Positions 52,983-61,517 of a stretch of DNA of 64,000 nucleotides are shown here, piece after piece. The notes under the pieces were generated by a model. It was not told where the DNA came from and searched no databases. It worked only from the letters and a program-made list of their open reading frames with translations. The position numbers and the translations under genes are program-made. Numbering within the stretch: position 1 is the first letter of the stretch; each line of letters begins with the position of its first letter. The stretch comes from Ramlibacter ginsenosidimutans (GTDB taxonomy: Bacteria; Pseudomonadota; Gammaproteobacteria; Burkholderiales; Burkholderiaceae_C). Where the stretch lies: assembly GCF_042678185.1 (NCBI RefSeq), contig NZ_JBHUDQ010000002.1; one strand, 5' to 3'.

Positions 52983-53417
52983 TCAGCGCGCGACGAGCAC
53001 GGGCACGGGCGATTCGGCCACCACCTTGGTAGCGACGCTGCCCAGCATCAGCCGGGCGATCCCGGTGCGGCCGTGCGACCCGATCACCACGAGGTCGGCC
53101 TCGGTCTGCCGCGCCGATTGCACGACGCCGTTGGCCGCCCCGATGTCCTCGGCCAGCCGCGTCTGGCAGGGAATGCCCGCCTTCTCGCAGAGGTCCAGCA
53201 CCTTCGCGTGGGCGGCGGCGCCGTGCTCCAGTGCGGCCGACATGTAGGCCTGGAAACCGAGCGGGTTGGATTCGCCGATGCCCAGGTAGGGGTACGGATC
53301 GACGACGTACAGCGCGGTGAGTTGCGCGCCGTGCAGCTTGGCGAGGTCGACGGCGAGGCGGGCGGCGTGCTCGGACGCGGCGGAGCCGTCGGTGGCGAGA
53401 AGGATGCGTTTGAACAT
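52983..53417 (-). CDS. Universal stress protein
   Basis: The 144-aa UspA-like product starts MFKRILLATDGSAASEHAAR and has the ATP-binding end GSHGRTGIARLMLGSVATKV. The typical G-2x-G-9x-GS nucleotide motif is present. An FNR-type box lies 64 bp upstream. In Pseudomonas and Burkholderia several usp genes are anaerobically induced by ANR/FNR-type regulators. Confidence 0.93.
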   Translation of the reverse strand: MFKRILLATDGSAASEHAARLAVDLAKLHGAQLTALYVVDPYPYLGIGESNPLGFQAYMSAALEHGAAAHAKVLDLCEKAGIPCQTRLAEDIGAANGVVQSARQTEADLVVIGSHGRTGIARLMLGSVATKVVAESPVPVLVAR

Positions 53418-53471
53418 GGCAGGCTCCGGTAGTGATGCGTGGAACCATGCTGCGCTTCGCGGGACGCCCCT

Positions 53472-53491
53472 CGCTTGACGTGCGTCAAGCG
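53472..53491 (-). promoter_or_regulatory. Putative FNR/ANR box upstream of the universal stress gene
   Basis: CGCTTGAC-GTGC-GTCAAGCG: a perfect 8-bp dyad whose core TTGAC-N4-GTCAA has the FNR/ANR form. Its centre is 64 bp before the usp ATG, so a -41.5 site would give a leader of about 23 bases. It also lies 95 bp before the divergent FHA gene. Confidence 0.55.
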
Positions 53492-53586
53492 TGCACGACC
53501 TGCTCCCCATGGGCGGGTCGGTCCGCTTGAAGCCCCTCGGCCGCGCGGTTAGCATGAGCTGCCGCACGCCGCGGCGTGGAGACGGA

Positions 53587-54198
53587 ATGCCGCAGTTGAT
53601 CGCCACCGTGAAGGGCGTCGAAGTCAAGCACGTGTACCTGCACAAGGACCGGACCACCCTGGGCCGCAAGCCGAACAACGACATCGTGCTGGACACCATG
53701 GTGGTGAGCGGCCAGCACTGCGCGTTCGACCTGGTCGGCGTCGCCGACGTGTACCTGCAGGACCTGGGCAGCACCAACGGCACCTACGTCAACGACCGCA
53801 TGGTCAAGGAACGCACGCGCCTGCAGGACGGCGACATGATCGCCATCGGCCCCTACCGCATCCGGTACCTGCAGGCGAGCGAGGAGCCCAGCACCTTCGG
53901 CGGCACCCAGTCCTTCATGCCCGATGCGCCGCAGCTGCATGCGAGCTTCACCGTGGAGACCGGCACTTCCGCCGGCCTGGAAGTGCCGGTTGTCAAGGCC
54001 GTCACGACCTTCGGCAAGCCTGGCGTGTCGGTCGTCTCGGTCGCCCACCGCCGCGGCGGCTTTTTCGTCACACACCTGGGGGGCACCAACGCGCCCCTGC
54101 TCAATGGTGAGGCGATGGGGGGCGACCCCGTGATGTTGTCGGATCAGGACGTCCTGGAGCTCGCCGGCACCCGGATGCGGTTCCATTTGCGGGAATGA
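53587..54198 (+). CDS. Double FHA-domain protein
   Basis: The 203-aa product has a first FHA domain with the phosphothreonine-binding pattern TLGRKPNNDIVL, VVSGQHCAF and LGSTNGTYVND. A second, more divergent FHA-like domain has TTFGKPGVSVVSVAHRRGG and HLGGTNAPLLNGEAM. No kinase gene is adjacent. GGAGACGG precedes the ATG at 53587. The next gene follows by 15 bp. Confidence 0.9.
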   Translation: MPQLIATVKGVEVKHVYLHKDRTTLGRKPNNDIVLDTMVVSGQHCAFDLVGVADVYLQDLGSTNGTYVNDRMVKERTRLQDGDMIAIGPYRIRYLQASEEPSTFGGTQSFMPDAPQLHASFTVETGTSAGLEVPVVKAVTTFGKPGVSVVSVAHRRGGFFVTHLGGTNAPLLNGEAMGGDPVMLSDQDVLELAGTRMRFHLRE

Positions 54199-54213
54199 AG
54201 GCACAATGACCGC

Positions 54214-54879
54214 ATGGGACTCATCGGTCGGATCTTCAGGGGGGACAAGGAGCGCGCGTCGGGGGCCACCACGCAGTTCCGCGAAAGCGAACCGGAAGGG
54301 GGCGACGAGGCGGAGTCGCGCAACGCGCCGCGCCGGGAACTCGTGCAGGTGGTGCTGCGCGACACCATGCGCAAGCACGGCATCCCATCCGACTGGATCG
54401 AGTGCCGCATCCTGTCCACCGTCAATCGCGTCGGCCGCCATGGCATGCACGTGAACTTCGTGGTGAAGCAGGCGCACGAACGCCTGCTTGGCTACGTGTT
54501 CGCGTTCCAGGACAGCTACGAGCGCGAGCTCGCGCGTTTCGAACCGCGCGCGCGCGACTGGCTCCTGAGCCTGGGCTGGGAGTTCCAGAACTTCAACGCG
54601 TCCGACATGCCCGATCCGCGCACCTGGTCCCAGAGCGGACCCGCGCCGCTGCAGGGCGCGAACGGGCGCACGCTGCCGACCGATTTCCCGCCGCTGCAGC
54701 TCCCGGTGGAAGCGGAGCCGCCGAAGTCCGACGAGGACGTGCAGCGGGACCTGCAGGCCTTGTTCGCCATCCGCGATGCCGCGATGAACGACACGAAGCG
54801 CCCGGCCGCCGCGAGTGACCAGAGGGACTTCGAGCCGACGCAGCCGTACCGCAACGAGGACGGCGAAGCGAAGAAGTAG
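54214..54879 (+). CDS. Hypothetical protein next to the FHA gene
   Basis: The 221-aa product has a central ordered region (RELVQVVLRDTMRKHGIPS, HGMHVNFVVKQAHERLLGYV) and a Pro/acid-rich disordered C-terminal half (LPTDFPPLQLPVEAEPPKSD, FEPTQPYRNEDGE). The TQPYR-type end contains possible Thr targets for an FHA partner; this is inference. Probably co-transcribed with the FHA gene 15 bp upstream. Confidence 0.7.
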   Translation: MGLIGRIFRGDKERASGATTQFRESEPEGGDEAESRNAPRRELVQVVLRDTMRKHGIPSDWIECRILSTVNRVGRHGMHVNFVVKQAHERLLGYVFAFQDSYERELARFEPRARDWLLSLGWEFQNFNASDMPDPRTWSQSGPAPLQGANGRTLPTDFPPLQLPVEAEPPKSDEDVQRDLQALFAIRDAAMNDTKRPAAASDQRDFEPTQPYRNEDGEAKK

Positions 54880-54952
54880 CGCGCCGCGCCTGCGCTTCGC
54901 CCAGCGTCCGCTGCCTCTTGCAATCGGGGCCGGGCAGCCCCAGATCCTGGGC

Positions 54953-55273
54953 ATGAACACCACCGCATCCAAGAACCTCGTCATGCTCGCCCGCATGCTC
55001 GAGCGCCTTGACCGCAGCGAAGACGCGGTCGACCCGCAACAGTATCGTGGCGTGGTGGAGCACCTGAGCGAGGCGCTGCGCACCGTCCGGAACGACGCAG
55101 CGCTGGAGGCGGTGCTCTCCGCATCCCCTGCGACCGCGGAGCTGTACGAGAACCTGCAGTACGAGCACGCCGGCCTCTGCCGTTCACCGCTGGAGGCGGG
55201 CCTGAACGCGGAGCTGGTCGCCCGCGCGGCGATCGATGCCGCGCGCCGGAGCGCCGCTCAGCCGAAGCACTGA
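54953..55273 (+). CDS. Small hypothetical helical protein
   Basis: The 106-aa product starts MNTTASKNLVMLARMLERLD and is predicted all-helical (AVDPQQYRGVVEHLSEAL), with no membrane segment. Its 3' end overlaps the convergent thpR gene by 16 bp. No family recognised. Confidence 0.65.
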   Translation: MNTTASKNLVMLARMLERLDRSEDAVDPQQYRGVVEHLSEALRTVRNDAALEAVLSASPATAELYENLQYEHAGLCRSPLEAGLNAELVARAAIDAARRSAAQPKH

Positions 55274-55776
55274 AGGGTCTCGTACCCGCCGCCGCCACCG
55301 ATGCTGCGCACCAGCGCGTAGCGGGGGTCGGCCGTCCAGCGCAGCGGCGCGAACGCGGGTGGCGCGGCGCCCTGGGCCTTGCGCGCGAGCGTGACGTGCG
55401 GGCGGTACGGCCGCTCTTCCACCGGGATCTCCATGGCATGCAGGCGCTCGGCGAGCGCCGCGTGCAGCCGCGCCAGTTCGGCGGGCACTTGCGTGGCCTC
55501 CAGTACCGCGATGCCGCCGGACCACACGCAGGCGCGGTCCAGCGCCAGCTCGCAGCCCGCCCACTGCACCGTGAGCGCTGAACGCAGCTCCGGCACGCGC
55601 TCGGCGGGCACGTTTCCCAGGAAGTGCAGCGTCAGGTGCAGGCGCTCGGGGCGCGTGCACCGCGCTCGCGCCGGCCAGGTCCACGCAGCCGCGTGCGCGA
55701 GCACCTCGTCCAGCAGCGCCGGCGCCGGCCACAGCGCCAGGAACAGGCGCAGGCTCGCGGGGAGGGCCGTCTGCAT
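55258..55776 (-). CDS. thpR: RNA 2',3'-cyclic phosphodiesterase
   Basis: The 172-aa 2H phosphoesterase has two HxTx motifs, HLTLHFLG near the N terminus and HVTLARK in the second half, the signature of LigT/ThpR. The start at 55776 (MQTALPASLRLFLALWP) is preferred; eight upstream codons are possible. Confidence 0.92.
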   Translation of the reverse strand: MQTALPASLRLFLALWPAPALLDEVLAHAAAWTWPARARCTRPERLHLTLHFLGNVPAERVPELRSALTVQWAGCELALDRACVWSGGIAVLEATQVPAELARLHAALAERLHAMEIPVEERPYRPHVTLARKAQGAAPPAFAPLRWTADPRYALVRSIGGGGGYETLQCFG

Positions 55777-55917
55777 TGCAGGATTCTCGCGCGGGCACAC
55801 GCTCCGTGCGTTCTGTCGCGCTCAAACCGGCCGTTTCGCAGCACGGCCGAGCCGGCAACCGCTACAGTTCCAGACACGGACGGCCAACGCGTGCGCGCTG
55901 CGCCCGACCTTAGAACA

Positions 55918-56298
55918 ATGACCTCGCCCGAACTGCAGTCCGACGTCAGGCGCTACCTGCTGGGCAGCGTGCCTTCCGTCCCGTATCTGGAAGCGGTGCT
56001 GCTGCTGCGCGCCGACCCCGGTGTGGCCTGGGACGCGGCGGGACTGGCACGGCGCCTGTACGTGCCCGAGCGGCGCGGGATCGAACTGCTCGGGCAACTG
56101 CGGGAGAGCGGTATTGCCGTTGCAGCCAGCCAAGCCGGCGCCGTGCACTACGGCCCCGAACCGCAGCTCGCTGCCCTGGTGGACCAGGTGGCGGAGGCCT
56201 ACGCCTCCGACCTCGTGGGCGTCTCGAGCCTCATCCATTCCCGGATCGACCGGCGCGCCCAGCAGTTCGCCGACGCCTTCCGCTTCCGCAAGGACTGA
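55918..56298 (+). CDS. Hypothetical winged-helix-like protein
   Basis: The 126-aa product, MTSPELQSDVRRYLLGSVPS onward, has a helix-turn-helix-like part (PGVAWDAAGLARRLYVPERRG, ELLGQLRESGIAVAA) suggesting a small wHTH regulator. It is first in a same-strand run with two small membrane proteins (2-bp and 1-bp gaps). Confidence 0.68.
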   Translation: MTSPELQSDVRRYLLGSVPSVPYLEAVLLLRADPGVAWDAAGLARRLYVPERRGIELLGQLRESGIAVAASQAGAVHYGPEPQLAALVDQVAEAYASDLVGVSSLIHSRIDRRAQQFADAFRFRKD

Positions 56299-56300
56299 CC

Positions 56301-56561
56301 ATGGCCGCACTGATCTATGGCCTCTGCGCGCTGACGTCCATCGTCTGCTGCGTCCTGTTGTGGCGAAGCTGGCGCGCCAGCGGCGCACGCCTGCTGTTCT
56401 GGAGCGCGCTGTGCTTCGGCTGCCTCAGCATCAACAACGTCCTGCTCGTGTTGGACCGGGTGGTCTGGCCGGTGGAGGTGGACCTCACCGACTGGCGGCT
56501 TGGATGGGCGCTCGCCGCGGTCGTGCTCCTGCTGTTCGGCCTGATCTGGGAGGAGGACTGA
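56301..56561 (+). CDS. DUF5985-like membrane protein 1
   Basis: The 86-aa product has three hydrophobic helices (LIYGLCALTSIVCCVLLW, LFWSALCFGCLSINNVLLVL, LGWALAAVVLLLFGLIW). A related protein is encoded directly downstream. These pairs are common in Burkholderiales; the function is unknown. Confidence 0.75.
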   Translation: MAALIYGLCALTSIVCCVLLWRSWRASGARLLFWSALCFGCLSINNVLLVLDRVVWPVEVDLTDWRLGWALAAVVLLLFGLIWEED

Positions 56562-56562
56562 A

Positions 56563-56820
56563 GTGGAGCAGATGCTGTCGGGCGCCATCGCCGCCGGCTG
56601 GGGGATCGCCGGCCTGTTCTTCTGCCGGTTCTGGCGTCGCACCGGTGACCGCTTCTTCCTCTGGTTCGCGCTGTCGTTCTGGCTCGAAGCGGTCAACCGC
56701 ATCGCGCTCGGCCTGCTGGTCGCCGCCCAGGAAGACAGCCCCCTGATCTACGGCCTACGCGTGGTGTCGTACGGCTTCATCCTCTACGCGATCTGGTACA
56801 AGAACCGCCCGCGTTCCTAG
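56563..56820 (+). CDS. DUF5985-like membrane protein 2
   Basis: The 85-aa product starts with GTG 1 bp after the stop of the previous gene (MEQMLSGAIAAGWGIAGLFF) and has three membrane helices, including FLWFALSFWLEAVNRIALGLL. Its stop shares the CTAG with the stop of the convergent pssA gene. Confidence 0.72.
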   Translation: MEQMLSGAIAAGWGIAGLFFCRFWRRTGDRFFLWFALSFWLEAVNRIALGLLVAAQEDSPLIYGLRVVSYGFILYAIWYKNRPRS

Positions 56821-57446
56821 AGTTTCGGAATGTGCAGCGTCTTGCTGATCATGAGGCTGCCGGAGAGCACGAACAGCAGCACCAGGCCGTGCACGTCCCA
56901 CGGCCCGATGTGCGCCGCGCCGCCCCAGAGCCGGTCGCCGACACTGCCTTGCCAGGCGGCCCACGCCAGCACGCCGGTGATCACGACGCTGGTGGGGATG
57001 GGCGTGCCTTCGAAGTAGCGTACCTTGCCGCTGCTGTCGTCCGCCAGCTGCTCCGCGGTCACGTTGTAGCGCGCGAGCCGGCTCACGCCGCAACAGACGA
57101 AGTAGACGAGGCCTGCCGCGTCCCAGCCGCCCTGCAGTCCCGCCGCGAAGCCCAGCGCCGCGGGGGCCATGCCGAAGGAAATCACGTCCGCCAGCGAGTC
57201 GAGCTCGCGCCCGAGCGGCGAGTGCTGGTGGCGCGCCCGCGCGATGCGGCCATCGAGCACGTCGAACAGGAAGGCCGCCGGCGCCAACGCCGCGGCGGCG
57301 TAGAAGTGCGAGCGGTCGCCGCTTGCCATGTACAGCATGGAAAGCAGGATCGCGCCGACGCCGCAGGCCGCATTGCCCAGGGTGAAGAAGTCGGCCAGGT
57401 GGAATTCCCGAAGCATCGAGAAATGCCGGGGCGCGCTGCGTTCCAT
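56817..57446 (-). CDS. pssA: CDP-diacylglycerol-serine O-phosphatidyltransferase
   Basis: The 209-aa CDP-alcohol phosphatidyltransferase has the motif DG-X2-AR-X8-G-X3-D-X3-D (DGRIARARHQHSPLGRELD, then SLAD). There are six or more hydrophobic stretches. AAGGACT precedes the start at 57446 (MERSAPRHFSMLREFHLADF). The assignment to phosphatidylserine synthase rests on family resemblance; it could be another CDP-alcohol transferase. Confidence 0.85.
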   Translation of the reverse strand: MERSAPRHFSMLREFHLADFFTLGNAACGVGAILLSMLYMASGDRSHFYAAAALAPAAFLFDVLDGRIARARHQHSPLGRELDSLADVISFGMAPAALGFAAGLQGGWDAAGLVYFVCCGVSRLARYNVTAEQLADDSSGKVRYFEGTPIPTSVVITGVLAWAAWQGSVGDRLWGGAAHIGPWDVHGLVLLFVLSGSLMISKTLHIPKL

Positions 57447-57544
57447 GGGGAGTCCTTGCATAGGGCGTGAGCCAGCCAGCATAGCCGGGGATGCGCGTGC
57501 GTGGGGGAGGGCGAGAGCGGGCAGCGGAAGGCGGGAGCGGGCAG

Positions 57545-57654
57545 CCGGACGCAGAGGGCGCAAAAGGGAACAGCCAAAGGACGCAGAAAAGACATCTTTT
57601 TCAATGGAAGTCCTTTTGCGTCTTCTGCGAAACCTTTGCGTCCTCTGCGTCCGG
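57545..57654. repeat. Long hairpin repeat, copy 4 (CCGGACGC ends)
   Basis: Outer ends CCGGACGCAGAGGGCGCAA and its partner CCTTTGCGTCCTCTGCGTCC. The inner arms are more decayed than in the other copies, with only partial pairing beyond the outer 20 bases. It lies in the divergent gap between pssA and an MFS gene, 28 bp before the latter. Confidence 0.88.
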
Positions 57655-57682
57655 ATGTCCGTCTTCTCCGAGGGACGCTACG

Positions 57683-58960
57683 ATGCGGGCTGCCATGCGC
57701 ACATCCTCCCAGTCCCTGGTCGAATCGCCCTATGCCTGGTTGCGGCTGGCCGTCTCGCTGTTGCTGATGACGATCGGCGGGTCCGGCATGTATTCCATCA
57801 CCGTGGTCCTGCCGCGGATGCAGCAGGACTTTGCCGTCACCCGCGGCGACGCATCGCTGGCCTACACGCTCACGATGATCGGGTTCGGGGCAGGGGGCGT
57901 GCTCATGGGCCGGATCGCGGACCGCCTGGGCATCATGGCCGTCGTGATGCTCGGGGCCGCCGGCCTCGGCGTCGGCTTCATCGCCGCGGGGCTCGCGCCG
58001 GGCCTGCTGCTGTTCTGCCTGGCGCAAGGGCTGCTCGTCGGGCTGCTGGGCACTTCCGCCACCTTCGCCCCGCTGGTGGCAGACACCTCGCGCTGGTTCG
58101 ACCGCCGCCGCGGCATCGCGCTGGCCATCTGCATGAGCGGCAACTACACCGCGGGCGCCCTGTGGCCGCCGGTGATGCAGTTCTTCATCGATGCGCACGG
58201 CTGGCGCGCCACCTACATGGGCATGGGCGTGTTCTGCATCGCCGCCATGGTGCCGCTCGCGCTGGTGCTCCGGCGGCAGCCTCCCGCGGTCGAACTGCAC
58301 GTGACGGGCGCCGCGGCGCGCAGCGACGTGAGCGAGTCGCGTCCGCTGGGCCTCGCGCCCAACGTGCTGCTCGCGCTGCTGTCGCTGGCGGCGGTGGCCT
58401 GCTGCGTGGCGATGTCCATGCCCCAGGTGCACATCGTCGCGTACTGCGGCGACCTCGGGTTCGGTGCTGCGCGCGGCGCGGAGATGCTCTCCCTGATGCT
58501 GGGCATGGGCGTCGTGAGCCGGCTCGTCTCCGGCTGGGTGTCCGACCGCATCGGCGGCCTGCGCACGCTGCTGCTCGGCTCGGTGCTGCAAGGCATCGCG
58601 CTGCTGGCCTTCCTGCCCTCGGACGGGCTGGTCTCGCTGTACGTGGTGTCCGGCATGTTCGGGCTGTTCCAGGGCGGCATCGTGCCGGCCTATGCCTTGA
58701 TCGTGCGCGAGTACTTCCCGGCGCAGCAGGCGGGTGCACGCGTCGGCACGGTGCTGATGGCCAGCCTGCTGGGCATGGCCCTGGGCGGCTGGATGTCCGG
58801 CGCCGTGTTCGACCTCACCGGTTCCTACCGCGCCGCCTTCCTCAATGGCATTGCGTGGAACCTGCTGAACGTGTCCATCGTGGGCTTCCTGCTCTGGCGC
58901 GCGACGGCGCTGGGCCTCATCGCAGGCTGGCCGGCGACAGGCCGGCGCGCGGCGGCATGA
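57683..58960 (+). CDS. MFS transporter (OFA-like)
   Basis: The 425-aa product has 12 helices and MFS signatures (GVLMGRIADRLGI, SRLVSGWVSDRIGGLRT). The LRLAVSLLLMTIGGSGMYSI opening and SRWFDRRRGIALAICMSGNY resemble the oxalate/formate antiporter (OFA) subgroup. The start was taken at 57683; an ATG at 57695 is also possible. Confidence 0.88.
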   Translation: MRAAMRTSSQSLVESPYAWLRLAVSLLLMTIGGSGMYSITVVLPRMQQDFAVTRGDASLAYTLTMIGFGAGGVLMGRIADRLGIMAVVMLGAAGLGVGFIAAGLAPGLLLFCLAQGLLVGLLGTSATFAPLVADTSRWFDRRRGIALAICMSGNYTAGALWPPVMQFFIDAHGWRATYMGMGVFCIAAMVPLALVLRRQPPAVELHVTGAAARSDVSESRPLGLAPNVLLALLSLAAVACCVAMSMPQVHIVAYCGDLGFGAARGAEMLSLMLGMGVVSRLVSGWVSDRIGGLRTLLLGSVLQGIALLAFLPSDGLVSLYVVSGMFGLFQGGIVPAYALIVREYFPAQQAGARVGTVLMASLLGMALGGWMSGAVFDLTGSYRAAFLNGIAWNLLNVSIVGFLLWRATALGLIAGWPATGRRAAA

Positions 58961-59015
58961 GCCGCAGGGCCGCCCCAAGGCGAATCCTGCAGCGCGTAGC
59001 GCGGAGGGTAGTCCA

Positions 59016-60590
59016 GTGAACCGCGCCGAGGCCAGGCACCTGGACCGGCGCGACCTGCTGCGACTCGCGGCGGCGACGGCAGTCGCCGGCTCGCTGCCAC
59101 GCACGGCGCGCAGCCAGCCGCGCCTGCGCGAGGATCCGTTCGCCGCCGGCATCGCGAGCGGATCGCCGACGGACCGCTCGGTCGTGCTGTGGACCCGCCT
59201 GCTCGGTGCGCAGATCCCGTCCGGCCCGGTGACGGTGGAGTGGGAGATCGCGGACGACGAGCGCTTCACGCGCATCGTGCAGCGTGGCGAGACGCAGGCC
59301 GTGCCGCAGCTCGCGCACAGCGTGCACGTGGAAGTGCAGGGGCTGGCAGCGGACCGCTGGTACGCGTACCGCTTTCGCACGGGCGGCTGGACCAGTGCCG
59401 CGGGCCGCACGCGCACCTTCCCCGCGCCCGATGCGCACGTGCAGCGCCTGCGACTGGCGTACGCGTCCTGCCAGCGCTGGGAGCACGGCTTCTACGCGGC
59501 CTGGCGCCACCTGCGCGCGGACGACCCCGACGTGGTCGTGTTCCTCGGCGACTACATCTACGAATACCCGGGCGCTGCGAACGCCGTGCGCACGCTCCCC
59601 GATGGCTGGGTGACGGACCTCGCAGGCTATCGCGCGCGCTACGCGCTGCACAAGTCCGACGCCGACCTGCAGGCCATGCACCAGGCCTGTCCCTGGCTCT
59701 TCACCTGGGACGACCACGAGGTGCAGAACGACTATGCCGGCGAACAGGAAGGCAACGCCGGTCCTGCGGTGCCGGACTTCCGCCGGCGCCGCGCAGCGGC
59801 CTACCAGGCCTGGTACGAGCACACGCCGGTGCCCGCGAGCGTGCTCACGCGCGCGCTCGACGGACTGGCGACGGGCCAGGGCTTGCGCGTCTACGGCGAG
59901 CGGCGCTTCGGGCGGCTGGCGCACTTGCTGCTGCTCGATGGCCGCCAGTACCGCAGTCCGCAGGCCTGCACGCGCGGCGGCCGCTTCGGATCGAGCACGG
60001 TGAATCCGCTGGACTGCGCGGCGCTCGCGGACCCGGCGCGCACGATGTTCGGCTTCGAGCAGGAACGCTGGCTGGCCTCGCGCCTGGCCGACGGCGGCGC
60101 GGCTTGGACGGTGTTGAACCAGGCGACGCTGTTCGGTGCGCGCGACCTCGTGCCGGGCCCGGGCACGCTGCTGTGGAACGACGGCTGGGACGGCTATCCG
60201 GCAGCGCGCCAGCGGCTCGTCGGTGCCTTGCGCGAGACGCGCGCTGCCAACCCCGTGATCCTGGGCGGCGACGTGCACGAGAACTGGGTCGGGCACGTCA
60301 AGGCGGACTACGCGCGGCCCGAGAGCGCGAACGTCGGCGTGGAGTTCTGCGGCACCAGCATCACTTCGCGCACCGCCGAGCCCGAGCACTTGCGCAATCG
60401 CTGGGTGGACAACCCGCACTTCGTGTACGCGGAGGCGATGCACCGCGGCTACGGCCTGGCGGAGTTCACGCCGGGGCGGCTGGAGGTGGCCCTGCGGGTG
60501 GTGGACGAGGTGACGAAGCGGGATGCGCGGGTGGCGACCGATGCGCGCTTCGTGGTGGAAGCGGGACGCCCGGAAGTGCAGCGCGCCTGA
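59016..60590 (+). CDS. PhoD-type alkaline phosphatase/phosphodiesterase
   Basis: The 524-aa product has a Tat signal (RRDLLRLAAATAVAGSLP) and the PhoD motifs: LAYASCQRWEHGFYAAW, VVFLGDYIYEYPG, TWDDHEVQNDYAG, and NPVILGGDVHENWVG near the C terminus. The start is a GTG. It would be exported folded with its metal and cleave phosphodiesters or phosphomonoesters. Confidence 0.93.
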   Translation: MNRAEARHLDRRDLLRLAAATAVAGSLPRTARSQPRLREDPFAAGIASGSPTDRSVVLWTRLLGAQIPSGPVTVEWEIADDERFTRIVQRGETQAVPQLAHSVHVEVQGLAADRWYAYRFRTGGWTSAAGRTRTFPAPDAHVQRLRLAYASCQRWEHGFYAAWRHLRADDPDVVVFLGDYIYEYPGAANAVRTLPDGWVTDLAGYRARYALHKSDADLQAMHQACPWLFTWDDHEVQNDYAGEQEGNAGPAVPDFRRRRAAAYQAWYEHTPVPASVLTRALDGLATGQGLRVYGERRFGRLAHLLLLDGRQYRSPQACTRGGRFGSSTVNPLDCAALADPARTMFGFEQERWLASRLADGGAAWTVLNQATLFGARDLVPGPGTLLWNDGWDGYPAARQRLVGALRETRAANPVILGGDVHENWVGHVKADYARPESANVGVEFCGTSITSRTAEPEHLRNRWVDNPHFVYAEAMHRGYGLAEFTPGRLEVALRVVDEVTKRDARVATDARFVVEAGRPEVQRA

Positions 60591-60593
60591 ACC

Positions 60594-61316
60594 TCAGGCC
60601 ATCAACTCCAGCAGGCGATCGAGGCCGCCCTCGTTGATCTGCACCATCGCCTGCTCGCGCACCTTCGGCTTCGCGTGATAGGCCACCGACAGGCCCGCCT
60701 CGCCCATCATCGGCAGGTCGTTGGCGCCGTCGCCCACGGCGATCGCCTGTTTGGGCGAGATCCCGAGGTTCGCGCAGGTCTCGAGGAACATCTTGCGCTT
60801 CTCCGCGCCGTCGCAGATGTCACCCCAGGGCTGGTCCACCATGCGGCCCGTGAGTTCGCCGCAGTTCGGGCCGGAGCGGATCTCCAGCACGTTGGAGCGC
60901 GTGTAGTCGATGCCCAGCTTGTCGCGCACGCGGTCGGTGAAGAAGGTGAAGCCGCCGGAGACCAGCAGCGTCTTCAGGCCGGCCGCCTTGCACGCCTGCA
61001 CGAGGCGCTCGGCGCCCGGATTGAGCTGCAGGCGCTGCGTGTAGATCATCTCCATGTCGGCGACCGTCACGCCGCGCAGCAGCGCGACGCGCCGGCGCAG
61101 GCTCTCCTTGTAGTCGGCAATCTCGCCGCGCATCGCGGCCTCGGTGATCGCAGCGACTTCCTCCTTCTTGCCGACCGCATCCGCGATCTCGTCCACGCAC
61201 TCGATGTTGATCAGCGTGGAGTCCATGTCGAAGGCGATGAGCTTGAAGTCCTTCAGCGAGAGGGGCGGGTTGATGCCCTGGATGACGAGGCCGGGGGCGA
61301 ATTCTTGGGGGGGCAT
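60594..61316 (-). CDS. serB: Phosphoserine phosphatase
   Basis: The 240-aa HAD hydrolase has AFDMDSTLIN (Asp30 nucleophile, Asp32), LLVSGGFTFF, and GDGANDLPMM, with the SerB-type cap in between. It catalyses the final step of L-serine synthesis. Convergent with the PhoD gene across 3 bp. Confidence 0.96.
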   Translation of the reverse strand: MPPQEFAPGLVIQGINPPLSLKDFKLIAFDMDSTLINIECVDEIADAVGKKEEVAAITEAAMRGEIADYKESLRRRVALLRGVTVADMEMIYTQRLQLNPGAERLVQACKAAGLKTLLVSGGFTFFTDRVRDKLGIDYTRSNVLEIRSGPNCGELTGRMVDQPWGDICDGAEKRKMFLETCANLGISPKQAIAVGDGANDLPMMGEAGLSVAYHAKPKVREQAMVQINEGGLDRLLELMA

Positions 61317-61353
61317 GGAGCGTCATTTTGGCATCGTTGGATTGCGGAGAAGA

Positions 61354-61464
61354 GAACGCAGAGTGCGCAGAGGTTACGCAGAGGACGCAGAGAAAACCAA
61401 TCCGAGGAATCCTTTGTTGGATTCCTTTTGCGTCCTCTGCGTAACCTCTGCGTCCTCTGCGTTC
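61354..61464. repeat. Long hairpin repeat, copy 5 (GAGAACGC ends)
   Basis: Outer arms GAACGCAGAGTGCGCAGAGG and CCTCTGCGTCCTCTGCGTTC. The ACGCAGAGGACGCAGAG unit occurs inside both arms, and a CCAATC/GATTGG-like centre recalls copy 3. It lies between serB and the slipin gene. Confidence 0.9.
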
Positions 61465-61517
61465 ATTTGCCTCGTTCAGGCACCCGTCTCACTTCGCGCG
61501 CACCCGCCGCGCGGACC

